Shown here: one piece after another, positions 35,616-44,628 of the stretch
How positions within the stretch are numbered: the first letter of the stretch is position 1
Layout: the number at the start of each line of letters is the position of its first letter
Source of the DNA: Victivallis lenta
GTDB taxonomy: Bacteria > Verrucomicrobiota > Lentisphaeria > Victivallales > Victivallaceae
Reading direction: 5' to 3'
DNA: 64,000 bases
Assembly (NCBI RefSeq): GCF_009695545.1
Contig: NZ_VUNS01000015.1
Location: 1 to 64,000, forward strand
Made by a program: the position numbers and the translations under genes
The notes under the pieces: model-generated
What the model was told of the DNA's origin: nothing
The model's input: the letters and a program-made list of their open reading frames with translations, nothing else
Databases searched by the model: none

Positions 35616-36731
35616 GTGCGTCCCTACTCTTCTCCGCTGCGGGCCGAAGCGGCGCTGACCTCCCGATGCAACCTGCGGTGCCGGTACTGCCATTTCTTCG
35701 GCAGCGCCGGAGAAAAGAAGCGCGAGCTCGATACCGCGGAGTGGCTGGGAATCTTCGATGAGCTCGGCGCAATGAAAGTAATGGAGCTGACCCTCACCGG
35801 CGGCGAGGTCCTCCTGCGCGAAGACCTGCCGGAGCTGATCGCGGGAATCCGCCGGAACAACATGCGGTTCCTGCTGCTCAGCAACGGCTTCGCATTCGAG
35901 GAGCACCACGCCGCGATGCTGAAGGAAAGCGGGCGGTGCGTCTATGTGCAGATCTCCATCGACGGTCCCGAGGCGGCGAACGACCTCGCCCGGGGAAGCG
36001 GGACCTACGCCCGCGCGGTCCGCGCCATGAAGCTGGTCCTCCGGTACGGCATCCCGCTGACCGTCCGCATGACCGTCGGCAGGCACAACTTCCGGCTGCT
36101 GCCGGAGACCGCCCGGCTCATGATCGAAGAGAACAACGTGCGGGCGCTGACCTGCAACCCGGCCTTCCATTTCACCGGGAAGGAGGATGAATCCGACCTG
36201 CCGTGGATCATGTCCCGGCGCGAATTTCTCACGGCGCTGTCGGATGCGCTGGCGACCGCCCGGAACCACCCCGAACGCTTCTCGCTTCGCGGCACCATGT
36301 TCGGCCGGGCCGCCGCCCAGTGGAGCCATCTGCGCCGCTGCCGCCGGGAGAACCCGCCGCCGGCAGCCCCCTCCCCCTGCGCCAGCAACTGCCTCGCCCA
36401 GCTCGAAAAGCTCTATATCGGCGCCGACGGCTCCGTCACGCCGTGCAACCACCTGCCGGATGCCGTGATCGGCCAGGCCGGCCGCGACCGGCTCGCCGAT
36501 CTGTGGGAAAACGCGCCGATTCTCCGGCAGATGCGCGCCCCCGGGGAAGCGCTGCTTCAGGAGTTCCCGCTCTGCCGGGGATGCGGATACGCCCCCTGGT
36601 GCGTCCCCACCGCCCGCTGCCTGAACTCCGGCGGCCGCGCCTCCTTCGTCTGTCTGAAACTGCACGAGGAGGAAGCGCCCGATTTCGATTTTGAAGAGAT
36701 GAAATGGAAACAGAACGCCGTTTTGAAATAG
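35616..36731 (+). CDS. radical-SAM/SPASM peptide-modifying enzyme, 371 aa
   Basis: A GTG start at 35616 has GGAGG eight bases upstream. The radical-SAM motif is SRCNLRCRYC (Cys18, Cys22, Cys25), followed by LTGGEVLLRED, LLSNG, and ISIDG. The C-terminal third has eight more cysteines (SPCASNC; TPCNHLPD; LCRGCGYAPWC; ARC; FVC) in the style of a SPASM domain with two auxiliary clusters, as in PqqE-like and sactipeptide enzymes. It should install a thioether, C-C or similar radical modification on the adjacent peptide. Its end overlaps the HPr-kinase-like gene by 28 bp, so the two are tightly coupled. Confidence 0.85.
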   Translation: MRPYSSPLRAEAALTSRCNLRCRYCHFFGSAGEKKRELDTAEWLGIFDELGAMKVMELTLTGGEVLLREDLPELIAGIRRNNMRFLLLSNGFAFEEHHAAMLKESGRCVYVQISIDGPEAANDLARGSGTYARAVRAMKLVLRYGIPLTVRMTVGRHNFRLLPETARLMIEENNVRALTCNPAFHFTGKEDESDLPWIMSRREFLTALSDALATARNHPERFSLRGTMFGRAAAQWSHLRRCRRENPPPAAPSPCASNCLAQLEKLYIGADGSVTPCNHLPDAVIGQAGRDRLADLWENAPILRQMRAPGEALLQEFPLCRGCGYAPWCVPTARCLNSGGRASFVCLKLHEEEAPDFDFEEMKWKQNAVLK

Positions 36732-37639
36732 AGCTGCCGGACAGCGGCCGCATTGTCTGGCGCTTTCAGGGCGATGTCCCGGTCTCGCGCCTGAAGACGC
36801 TGCGGCGGCTGATCAAGCCCTCCGCCGTCGCACCGGCTTCTCCGGTTGCGACGGAGGTGTCTGTCCGCCGCCGGCCGTTCACGGAACGGGAGGAATTCGG
36901 AACCGCCCCGTCCCGGACGATTCTCCGGACACACCGGCTCTCGGCCCGGATGACTGCGGCGGACCGGGTGGAGATACTCCTGCACGAAACCGGGGATGAG
37001 ACGCTGCTGCGGGAGCTCTACACACTGCAGCGCATCATCTGGTACGGCTTCCTCCCGCTGCTGCTGAGGCGGAAGCTGCTGGTCCTGCACGGATCGCTCC
37101 TGGCGCTCGACGGCCGCGGCGTGCTGCTGTGCGGCTCTTCCGGCAGCGGGAAAAGCACCTGCGCCCGGCGAGTCCCCGCCCCCTGGCGCGCGCTGGCGGA
37201 CGACGCGGTGCTGGTCAGCGCCGCGGAGGACGGCATTTACGCGCAGGGGCTGCCGACCTGGAGCCGGCTGCTGCCGGACCGGACCGGCCCTCGGGTGGAC
37301 GTCAACGACCGGGTCGAGCTGTCCGGCCTCTACCATCTGGCGCAGTCGCCGGAGGACCGGATCGGCACACTCACCGGCTCGGAGGCGATCAATGTCGTCA
37401 TCCGCTCCTTCCTCGACTTCTCCGGCATCTGGAAAATCCATCCCGGCAACGCTTTGCGGCGGGATATCTCTCTCGCAGCCATGGATTTCGCCCAGTACGC
37501 CAACCGCCGGGCCGACACCGGCCGGCTGCACTGCACGCTCCACGGCGAATTCTGGAAGGAACTGGAAGGGCGGCTCTCCGCCGCTCCGCTCATTCGAAGA
37601 AGCGAGACGGAGGCCTCATACGGCGTCAGCTCACATTGA
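36704..37639 (+). CDS. HPr-kinase-like protein, 311 aa
   Basis: A P-loop GSSGSGKST (residues 144-152) follows a LHGSLLAL strand (His129) and precedes LADDAVLV (Asp166-Asp167), the same order as in HPr kinase/phosphorylase C-terminal domains. The first 120 residues resemble no domain I know and could bind the peptide. It starts inside the radical-SAM gene. HPr-kinase-like proteins occur in some peptide cassettes (SynChlorMet-type, lasso-peptide kinases that phosphorylate a precursor serine), so a tailoring kinase is the likeliest role. No HPr or PTS gene is nearby. Its 3' end overlaps the converging HD gene by 14 bp. Confidence 0.75.
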   Translation: METERRFEIELPDSGRIVWRFQGDVPVSRLKTLRRLIKPSAVAPASPVATEVSVRRRPFTEREEFGTAPSRTILRTHRLSARMTAADRVEILLHETGDETLLRELYTLQRIIWYGFLPLLLRRKLLVLHGSLLALDGRGVLLCGSSGSGKSTCARRVPAPWRALADDAVLVSAAEDGIYAQGLPTWSRLLPDRTGPRVDVNDRVELSGLYHLAQSPEDRIGTLTGSEAINVVIRSFLDFSGIWKIHPGNALRRDISLAAMDFAQYANRRADTGRLHCTLHGEFWKELEGRLSAAPLIRRSETEASYGVSSH

Positions 37640-38195
37640 ACAGCGCGCACATCTCATCGAACCGGGCGAGAGGGGCCGGGCCGAATTTCAGCATCGAGTG
37701 CCGAATCCGTTCCAGCGGCTTCTCACGCAGATCGCCGGATTTCGAGAAAAACTTGTCGGCGAGGCAGATCAGCTTCTCCTCCGGCGTTTCCGGCAGGTAG
37801 TCCCGCGCCGGAATCGGCAGCGACTCCCGCCGCACCTCTTCCGCGGTGAGCCCGCTGCCGGTGTGGCGTTCGCAGATCCGGGCATACGCTTCGAGTTCGA
37901 CTCCATGCGTCCGGGCATACTCCCGCAGCATCCGCGCGCCGATCACGCCGTGGGCGATGTAAGGCTCCGTCCCCACGCACAGAATTTTCGGCGCGCGACA
38001 ATGCAGGATACCGATGTCGTGCAGCATCGCGCCGGCGGCGACCAGCCGGGAGTCAAGTTCCGGCGCAGCCTGCGCGAGAATCGCCAGCGCCTTGTCCCGA
38101 ACCTGCGCGCTGTGCTTCAGGAGCAGCCGGCGCAGCGGCGTCTCCTCCGGGTAAAAATACCGGATGATTTCCAGAGAATCAATATCCGTCATCAT
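37626..38195 (-). CDS. HD-domain phosphohydrolase, 189 aa
   Basis: An HD fold with LKHSAQVRDKA (His28), GAMLHDIG (His59-Asp60), AHGVIGA (His82), ICERHTGSG and CLADKF. These are metal ligands of the HD family that hydrolyse phosphomonoesters or cyclic phosphates. The first ATG of an ATG-ATG start has GGAG seven bases upstream. It lies 35 bp downstream of the cystine-type importer on the same strand and converges with the peptide cassette (14-bp overlap of coding ends). The substrate is unknown. Confidence 0.82.
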   Translation of the reverse strand: MMTDIDSLEIIRYFYPEETPLRRLLLKHSAQVRDKALAILAQAAPELDSRLVAAGAMLHDIGILHCRAPKILCVGTEPYIAHGVIGARMLREYARTHGVELEAYARICERHTGSGLTAEEVRRESLPIPARDYLPETPEEKLICLADKFFSKSGDLREKPLERIRHSMLKFGPAPLARFDEMCALFNVS

Positions 38196-38230
38196 CGTTC
38201 ATCTCCATTCCGCAATATTCCGATGCCGTC

Positions 38231-39601
38231 TCAATGCCCGGAGGCCTGATCGACGAACTCCGCCCGGGGATCGTCGTAGACCTCTTTCCTGAGGTTGCCG
38301 GTGATCCGGGCCGTCCCGAGCGCCGAGACCATGCCGTCGCTGACGTTGAGCGCCGTGCGCCCCATATCGATGAGCGGCTCGATCGCGATCAGCAGCCCCG
38401 CGATCCCCACCGGCAGTCCGAGGGCGGAGAGAACCATGATTCCGGCGAACGTCGCCCCTCCCCCGACGCCCGCGATGCCGATGGAGACCACGGTGATGGT
38501 CAGGACCATCACGAGAAAGAAGCCCGGCGTCATGGTCCGGCCCACGGTCGGCAGCACCATGACCACCAGCATCGCCGGATAGATCGCGGCGCATCCGTTC
38601 TGCCCGATGGAGACGCCGAGCGAGGCAGTCAGATTCGCGACCCCGCCGGAGACGCCCATCTTTTCGGTCAGGGTGCGGACCGTGAGCGGCAGGGTCCCGG
38701 CGCTGGTCCTGGAGGTGAAGGCGAAGGTCAGCGCCGTCAGCGCCTTCCGGCAATAGGTCAGCGGATTCAGCCCGAGCGCCGCGAGAAGGGCCGCGTGAAC
38801 CGCAAACATGGCGAGAATCGCCGAATAGGAGGCCAGCACGAATTTCAGCAGTTTCAGAATGCCGGAGAAATCGCTCCCGGCGACCGTGCCGGTCATGAGC
38901 GAAAAGATGCCGTACGGCGTCAGCATGATGATCATCATGACGATCTCCACCACCAGGGTGTTGAGCGCATTCATCCATTCAGTGAACAGCTCGGCCTGCT
39001 CCGGCTCGTAAGTGCGCACGCCGATGACCGCGATCCCGACCAGACAGGCGATGAGGACGACGGAGAGCGTCGCATTCGCTCCCTGTCCGGTCATGGCGTA
39101 GAAGGGATTGGAGGGAATGATCTCCACAATGGTCCTCTCCAGCAGCCCCATGCCTCCCGCCGCCTCCTCCAGCGAATGCGCGGTGGCCGCTTCGGATTCC
39201 CCGATGGCGATGCCCTCCGCGGAGAGGCCGAAACCAATGGCCGCCGCCCCTCCGACGGTCGCGGCGACGGCGGCCGTCCCGAGCAGAAAGACCAGGGACC
39301 AGGCCGCAACCCGCCCCAGCTGCCGGCCCGACTTCTGGTTGATGATCGCGCAGACGATCGACACGAAGATCAGCGGAATGACCGCCATTTTCAGCAGACG
39401 CACATAGATCTCCCCGACGAGACCGATCCACCGCATGCTCTGCGCGACGGCCCCGGCATCGAACCGGTTCAGAAGCGCCCCGAACGCAATCGCGCCGCCC
39501 AGCGCCCCCAGCACCAGAATATTGAAGGAGACCTTTTTCCGCTGCAGGATGAAAAGGCCGGCCATGCACAAAACGAAAATGGCGATACTCAGAATAACCA
39601 C
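38231..39601 (-). CDS. sodium/proton:dicarboxylate-type symporter, cystine importer (TcyP-like), 456 aa
   Basis: Eight or more transmembrane helices of the SLC1/DctA fold are visible, with the substrate-binding hairpin region FTSRTSAGTLPLTV and NGCAAIYPAML. These wordings are characteristic of the L-cystine importer TcyP/YdjN rather than of glutamate or C4-dicarboxylate carriers. Length matches (about 460). I chose the GTG at 39601 with GGGGGG upstream; the in-frame extension to 39868 crosses the promoter. It is divergent from the glutathione synthase gene, so import of cystine and its use in glutathione may be linked. Confidence 0.82.
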   Translation of the reverse strand: MVILSIAIFVLCMAGLFILQRKKVSFNILVLGALGGAIAFGALLNRFDAGAVAQSMRWIGLVGEIYVRLLKMAVIPLIFVSIVCAIINQKSGRQLGRVAAWSLVFLLGTAAVAATVGGAAAIGFGLSAEGIAIGESEAATAHSLEEAAGGMGLLERTIVEIIPSNPFYAMTGQGANATLSVVLIACLVGIAVIGVRTYEPEQAELFTEWMNALNTLVVEIVMMIIMLTPYGIFSLMTGTVAGSDFSGILKLLKFVLASYSAILAMFAVHAALLAALGLNPLTYCRKALTALTFAFTSRTSAGTLPLTVRTLTEKMGVSGGVANLTASLGVSIGQNGCAAIYPAMLVVMVLPTVGRTMTPGFFLVMVLTITVVSIGIAGVGGGATFAGIMVLSALGLPVGIAGLLIAIEPLIDMGRTALNVSDGMVSALGTARITGNLRKEVYDDPRAEFVDQASGH

Positions 39602-39676
39602 AATCCCCCCTTGTCCGATCAAAAATGAATGCGGCCGAAGCCTTCCGGCCCGGCGGCTGAACTTCTCCCCGCATTT

Positions 39677-39815
39677 ATTATAACTTTTCCCTTCCCGAAT
39701 TGCAAGCCGCCCGGCCGACTTCGGGGAAATTTTCACGCTCCGCGCGAACGGCCGCCGGTTCCCGGCCGAAAATGCGCCCTGCGGGGTTGACCTCCGCCGT
39801 TTTCCGCTGTATTCT
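39677..39815. promoter_or_regulatory. divergent promoters, cystine importer / glutathione synthase
   Basis: Minus strand: TTGCAA (39705-39700), 17 bp, TATAAT (39682-39677), 76 bp before the GTG. Plus strand: TTGACC (39787-39792), 17 bp, TATTCT (39810-39815), 41 bp before the ATG. Confidence 0.75.
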
Positions 39816-39856
39816 ATAACAGGGAGAAAAATTTTCAGCTTCAGGAGGAGAAAATC

Positions 39857-42058
39857 ATGAAGAACCACATCGGAATCGCGGAAAAATTAAACCGGGAATC
39901 AATCCTCCGTTCGGGGGGCGCCCTGCTGCGGAGCCGTCCGAACTGCCGGATCGGAATCGAACGCGAAAGCCTGCGCTGCACGGCCTGCGGCATGCTCTCC
40001 GAAGCGGTCCATCCGGCTTCGCTCGGCGGCAAGGACGACAATCCCTACATCACGACGGACTGGGCCGAGAGCCAGATCGAACTGATCACGCCGCCCTGCG
40101 AATCGCCCGCCGCCGCCCACCGTTTTCTGGAGATGCTGACCGACATCGTGCTGCGGGAGCTGGCCCCCCGGCAGGAGCTGCTCTGGCCGCTCTCCACGCC
40201 GTGCCGGCTTCCGGATGCCGAGCGCATCGCGTGCGCCCGCTTTGAAGAGGCTGCCGAAAACACGAGGCGCCGGAAGCTGCGGGAGAAGTATCCGGTCGAA
40301 ATGCTGCTGCTCTCCGGCATCCACTGCAATTTCTCATTCACGGACGAATTTCTGCGCCGGATTGCGGACGGCGCGGACCGGAAAGCGGTTCGGGAAGCCG
40401 GTTATCTGAAGACCGCCCGCAACCTGCAGCGGCTGCTCTGGTTCGCCGTCGGGCTGCTCGGCGCGTCTCCGGCCGGAACGACCGGTATTTCGGTCCGCAA
40501 CTCCTCCGCCGGCTACAAAAGCGCCTGCTCCGCACAACTGGACTACACCTCGGTTGCGGCCTACTGCGAAAGCGTGAACCGCTGCCTGGAAACCGGGCTG
40601 ATCGCCGCCCCGAGCGAGCTGTATACGCCCGTCCGGCTGCGCTTCAGCGAAAAACCGACCGGAGGACCGGTCGAAATCAACCGGCTGGAGCTGCGCTTCA
40701 TCGACCTGAACCCGTTTGAGAAGTGCGGCATCTCCGCGGCAGACCTCGAACTTCTCCGGCTGCTGCTTTTCCACTGCCTGCTGACCGGGGAATCCGAACT
40801 CGAACGGTTTTCGGAGGACTTCGAAACCGTCGCGGAGAACGGTTTCACCCCCGGACAGCGGGAGAAGGCGGCAGAACTCCTCAAGCAGCTCGGTGAAACG
40901 GCCCGGCTGCTCCACGTCGAAATCCCGGGAGCGCTGGAGGGGGCCGCCGGGCGGCTGCACTGCCCGGAGCACTCCTACGCAGAACGGATCCGGAAAGCCG
41001 GAACGCTCTCCCCGGAATGGCTCCGGCGCGCCGAAACCTACCGGGACGACGCGCTGGCGGAGGCGTGGCGGCTGCCGGGTTTCGACGAACTGGAGCTCTC
41101 CACGCAATGCATGATCCGGGAGGCCGTCAAGGGGGGCATCCATTTCGAGGTGATCAGCAGAGAGGACAACATCCTCCGGCTTCGGAAGGGGACGCGGCGG
41201 GAATATGTCGTCCAGGCGACCAGGACCTCGCTCGACACCTATGTGACGCCGCTGCTGATGAACAACAAGCTCGTCAGCAAAATGCTTCTGCGCGAACACG
41301 GAATCCATACGCCGGACGGCATCGAACTGAGGCCGGACGACGATCTTGCCGACCGCCTCCGGCCCTTCATCGGGAAACGGGCCGTCGTCAAGCCCGTATC
41401 GACCAATTACGGGATCGGCATATCCGTATTCGAGCATCCGGCGACAGAAGAACAGCTGCGGGAAGCGGTCCGGCTGGCGGCCGGCTTCGACCGTCATATT
41501 CTCGTCGAGGAGTTCTGCCCCGGCCGCGAATTCCGTTTTCTGGTCATTGCGGGAAAGACCTTCGCCGTCACCTTCCGCCGGGCGTGCCACGTCGTCGGCG
41601 ACGGCGTTTCGACGATTCACGAGCTGATCGAACGGGCGAACCGTCACCCGTGGCGGGCGCCGGGGCATCACCGTCCGCTCGTCACGATCGTGGAGGACGA
41701 GGCGATGCGGCAGCATCTGGCGCTGCAGGCGCTCGATTTCGGGAGCGTGATCCCGGCCGGAGAGGACATTCCGCTGCGTCGCATTTCGAATATCAGCGCG
41801 GGCGGCGAAGCCTGCGACGCCACCGAACTGATGCCGGAGCGCTTCAAGCGGATCGCGGAACGGGCCGCCGCGGCGTTCGATGCGGTGATCTGCGGCGTGG
41901 ACATCATCATCCCGGAGCCGCTCGGCCCCGGCTCCTCCTATGCGGTGATCGAAGCGAACTTCAATCCGGCGCTGCTGATCCACGAATTTCCGTTCGAAGG
42001 GAAATCCCGCCCGGCCGCCCGCCAGGTTCTGATCGCCCTCGGCCTGCTGGACGACTGA
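39857..42058 (+). CDS. gshAB: bifunctional glutamate-cysteine ligase / glutathione synthetase, 733 aa
   Basis: The N-terminal part (about 1-430) is a GshA-type ligase with GIERESLRC, DDNPYITTDWAESQIELITPP and SGIHCNFSF. The C-terminal part (about 460-733) is an ATP-grasp domain with VVKPVSTNYGIGISV, the CHVVGDGVSTIHELI motif and VIEANFNPALL, the arrangement of the fused GshAB (GshF) enzymes of streptococci, listeria and some Gram-negatives. It makes glutathione from Glu, Cys and Gly. Length is near the family norm (about 750). The ATG has AGGAGGAG upstream and a clear promoter at 39787. Confidence 0.93.
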   Translation: MKNHIGIAEKLNRESILRSGGALLRSRPNCRIGIERESLRCTACGMLSEAVHPASLGGKDDNPYITTDWAESQIELITPPCESPAAAHRFLEMLTDIVLRELAPRQELLWPLSTPCRLPDAERIACARFEEAAENTRRRKLREKYPVEMLLLSGIHCNFSFTDEFLRRIADGADRKAVREAGYLKTARNLQRLLWFAVGLLGASPAGTTGISVRNSSAGYKSACSAQLDYTSVAAYCESVNRCLETGLIAAPSELYTPVRLRFSEKPTGGPVEINRLELRFIDLNPFEKCGISAADLELLRLLLFHCLLTGESELERFSEDFETVAENGFTPGQREKAAELLKQLGETARLLHVEIPGALEGAAGRLHCPEHSYAERIRKAGTLSPEWLRRAETYRDDALAEAWRLPGFDELELSTQCMIREAVKGGIHFEVISREDNILRLRKGTRREYVVQATRTSLDTYVTPLLMNNKLVSKMLLREHGIHTPDGIELRPDDDLADRLRPFIGKRAVVKPVSTNYGIGISVFEHPATEEQLREAVRLAAGFDRHILVEEFCPGREFRFLVIAGKTFAVTFRRACHVVGDGVSTIHELIERANRHPWRAPGHHRPLVTIVEDEAMRQHLALQALDFGSVIPAGEDIPLRRISNISAGGEACDATELMPERFKRIAERAAAAFDAVICGVDIIIPEPLGPGSSYAVIEANFNPALLIHEFPFEGKSRPAARQVLIALGLLDD

Positions 42059-42094
42059 TTCCACGGCATTTCCAACCGCAGCGGAAAAAGCCGC

Positions 42095-42943
42095 TCAAAC
42101 CGTTTCGCCGCCCCGACAGCCCGGGACCGGCTTATCCGGCTCCGGGCGGTTCCGCCGGTATTCCGTCGGCGGCTGCCCGCAGAAGCGCCGGAACCGGGTG
42201 GAGAAATAGAACGGGTCCCCCATGCCGAGCTGGCGCGCGATCTCCGCAACCGGCAGCGACGTGCTCTGCAGCAGGAACTGCGCACGCCGCAGCAGCTGAA
42301 ACTCCCGCCAGGCGCGCGGCGAAACTCCCGCGGCGCGCTTGAACGCCGCATAGAATTTCGTCCGCGACATGCCGCAGAGCGCAGCAGCCCGGTCCACGGA
42401 CAGGCTTTCCGCCGGCCCCTGCAGCAGCAGACGCTGGGCGCGGGCGAGCCACTCCCCGTCGCCGCCGCTTTGCTTATGCCCGGCAAAACCGCGCATAAGC
42501 GTCTCTTCGAGCAGCGCGTAGGCCAGCCCGTGCCAGCCGGACGCCCGGCGGTGGTCGAGCTGCGACGCCTCAAGCAGCGCCGCCCTCCCCCGCCGGAAGT
42601 CCGCTCCCGCCAGCCGGCAGTGCCGCAGCCCCGGAGCCTCCTCCGGCCAATGCAGCTCCGCCGTCAGATGCGGACGCATGAGAAAATGAAACCAGATGAG
42701 ATCCCAGCCCGGCTCCGACCGGAAAAGATGCGGATGCTCCGGCGCGATGAGAGTCATCTCCCCCGGTTCCGACTCAAAGCGACGCTCTCCGAGGACGATC
42801 GCCCCGCGCCCGCCGAGAGTCAGAATCAGACTCCAGTCGTGCAGCCAGTGGCTCCGCCATTCGCAGAAGCCGTTCTCAATAACGCGCGTCCGGCCGGAGA
42901 AGAAATCCGCATCCTGGCTCGGACCGAGTGTCACCTGTGCCAT
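42095..42943 (-). CDS. AraC-family transcriptional regulator, 282 aa
   Basis: A cupin-type sensor (GGRGAIVLGERRFESEPGEMTLIAPEHPHLFRSEPGWDLIWFHF) is followed by two C-terminal HTH motifs (LSVDRAAALCGMSRTKFYAAFKRAAGVSPRAWREF; LPVAEIARQLGMGDPFYFSTRFRRFCGQPPTEYR). It is divergent from the ADP-ribosylglycohydrolase-like gene with about 120 bp between, so it probably controls the 43.06-46.9 kb gene row. No clear ribosome binding site precedes the ATG; a short leader or leaderless transcript is possible. Confidence 0.85.
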   Translation of the reverse strand: MAQVTLGPSQDADFFSGRTRVIENGFCEWRSHWLHDWSLILTLGGRGAIVLGERRFESEPGEMTLIAPEHPHLFRSEPGWDLIWFHFLMRPHLTAELHWPEEAPGLRHCRLAGADFRRGRAALLEASQLDHRRASGWHGLAYALLEETLMRGFAGHKQSGGDGEWLARAQRLLLQGPAESLSVDRAAALCGMSRTKFYAAFKRAAGVSPRAWREFQLLRRAQFLLQSTSLPVAEIARQLGMGDPFYFSTRFRRFCGQPPTEYRRNRPEPDKPVPGCRGGETV

Positions 42944-42981
42944 TTTTGAACAAAATTAAAGGTTTCCGGAACAAAGTCCCA

Positions 42982-43010
42982 TTGGGTTTCCGCTTGTTTC
43001 ATGCCATAAT
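42982..43010 (+). promoter_or_regulatory. promoter of the glycohydrolase/GH5 gene row
   Basis: TTGGGT (42982-42987), a 17-bp spacer and CATAAT (43005-43010), 54 bp before the ATG at 43064, in the region shared with the divergent AraC gene. Confidence 0.5.
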
Positions 43011-43063
43011 ATACGCAGGATACACCGAAAAAGCAAACCATTTCTCAGGGAGGAAACAGGACA

Positions 43064-44617
43064 ATGTTCGGACAGACAACCCCGTCGGAAGAGAAGATCA
43101 ACATCGAAGAGTTCCGGGACAAGATGCTCGGCTGCTGGACCGGCAAGAACATCGGAGGCACCCTCGGCGCCCCGATGGAGGGAAAGCGGGAGATGACCGA
43201 CGTGTCGTTCTACGTACAGGAGCTCGGCGGAAATCCCGCCCCGAACGACGACCTCGATCTTCAGCTGGTCTGGCTGCTCGCGGTCGAACAGCGCGGCGCC
43301 TACCGCCTGAACGAACGCATGCTCGGAGAATACTGGATGCGCTACATCTCCGGCCCGTGGAACGAGTACGGCACGGCCAAGGGAAACATCGTCAACGGAC
43401 TCTATCCGCCGCTCTCCGGCTTCTGCAACAATGAAAAATGGAAGAACAGCAACGGCGCGTGGATTCGTTCGGAAGTCTGGGCGTGCCTTTTCCCCGGCGC
43501 GCCGGACGAGGTCATGCGCTTCGCCTGGCTCGACTCCTGCGTCGACCACTGCGGGGACGGGATTTACGCGGAGATCTTCACCGCCGTGCTCGAATCCGCC
43601 GCCTTCGTCGAGAGCGACGTACGCAAGCTCATCGACATCGCGCTCGCGCGGATTCCCGCCGATTGCCGCGTGGCCCGCAGCGTGAAGCTCGCAATCGAAT
43701 GTCATGACTCCGGAATCGACTGGCGCACCGCGCGGAACCGCATTGTCGAAGAGAGCGCGGACCTCGGCTGGTTCCAGGCCCCCGCGAACCTCGGCTTCGT
43801 CGTGCTCGGGCTGCTCTACGGCGAAGGCGATTTCGGCCGCAGCATCTGCATCTCCGTCAACTGCGGAGACGACACCGACTGCACGGGCGCGACCGCCGGC
43901 GCGGTGCTCGGAATCATCAGCGGAAGAAAGAACCTGCCGCAGAAGTGGATCGACCCGATCGGCAACGCGATCAGAACCGTCGCGGTCCAGAACTATCAGC
44001 TCTATGTTCCGGCCACGCTTGAGGAGCTGACCGACCGGGTGATTCACGCGAAAGTCCAGGTCGAGCGCGAAAACCCGACGCTGCCGCGCCTCACCACCGG
44101 TCCGACCCGGATCTCCGAAGCCTTCCGCGAACGTTTCGGGAAGGCCGGTGAAGCGGCGGAACGGGTGCTGGCGCGTTCGAGCAGGGCGCTCGGCTTCGAC
44201 CTGCCGTGGGGACTCCTGACCGTCGAATACGGCACGAGCCCCGTCACGGCGCCGGGCGAAACGCAGCGCCTCACGATCTCGATTACGGAGTGCCCGCATG
44301 ACAACCGGCTCGCCTGCTTCAACTGGCAGCTGCCGGAGGGGTGGACGATGAATCCCGGTCCCTCGCAGGCGCTCCAGTGCAAGCAGCGGATGACCGCGTT
44401 CCTCGCGGTCGAAATCACGCCGGGGGAGTTCAGCGACTCCGTGGTTTACCTCCCGGTCCGCCTGCGGCTGTCGGACCGGAGATCCCCGCTCTGGCTGGCC
44501 GTCCCCTTCCAGCTGCGCGGCGCGGTCGGCCAGGAGGACCTCGTGTACAGCGAATGGTATAAGGACGACGAAGACCGGCTCTTCGCCCGCCGTGCCGAAA
44601 AACTGTTTTTGAAGTGA
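43064..44617 (+). CDS. ADP-ribosylglycohydrolase-family protein, 517 aa
   Basis: The N-terminal 330 residues have the all-helical ARG fold marks: DKMLGCWTGKNIGGTLGAPMEG at the start, NDDLDLQLVWL (metal site 1) and SVNCGDDTDCTGATAGAVLG (metal site 2, D-D-T-D--T). A C-terminal extension of about 150 residues looks like a beta-sandwich of unknown role. The ATG has GGGAGG upstream. The gene overlaps the leader of the GH5 gene and is divergent from an AraC regulator, so a sugar-related substrate, rather than protein ADP-ribose, is plausible. Confidence 0.82.
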   Translation: MFGQTTPSEEKINIEEFRDKMLGCWTGKNIGGTLGAPMEGKREMTDVSFYVQELGGNPAPNDDLDLQLVWLLAVEQRGAYRLNERMLGEYWMRYISGPWNEYGTAKGNIVNGLYPPLSGFCNNEKWKNSNGAWIRSEVWACLFPGAPDEVMRFAWLDSCVDHCGDGIYAEIFTAVLESAAFVESDVRKLIDIALARIPADCRVARSVKLAIECHDSGIDWRTARNRIVEESADLGWFQAPANLGFVVLGLLYGEGDFGRSICISVNCGDDTDCTGATAGAVLGIISGRKNLPQKWIDPIGNAIRTVAVQNYQLYVPATLEELTDRVIHAKVQVERENPTLPRLTTGPTRISEAFRERFGKAGEAAERVLARSSRALGFDLPWGLLTVEYGTSPVTAPGETQRLTISITECPHDNRLACFNWQLPEGWTMNPGPSQALQCKQRMTAFLAVEITPGEFSDSVVYLPVRLRLSDRRSPLWLAVPFQLRGAVGQEDLVYSEWYKDDEDRLFARRAEKLFLK

Positions 44618-44628
44618 GGTACGGCCGG

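Noticed and set aside
36704-37639. True HPr kinase of a PTS
   Set aside because: No HPr, EI or PTS gene nearby; the gene overlaps a peptide-type radical-SAM gene and its N-terminal part is unlike HprK.
39602-39868. N-terminal extension of the cystine importer to 39868
   Set aside because: It would span both divergent promoters and the start of gshAB; the GTG at 39601 fits the family length.
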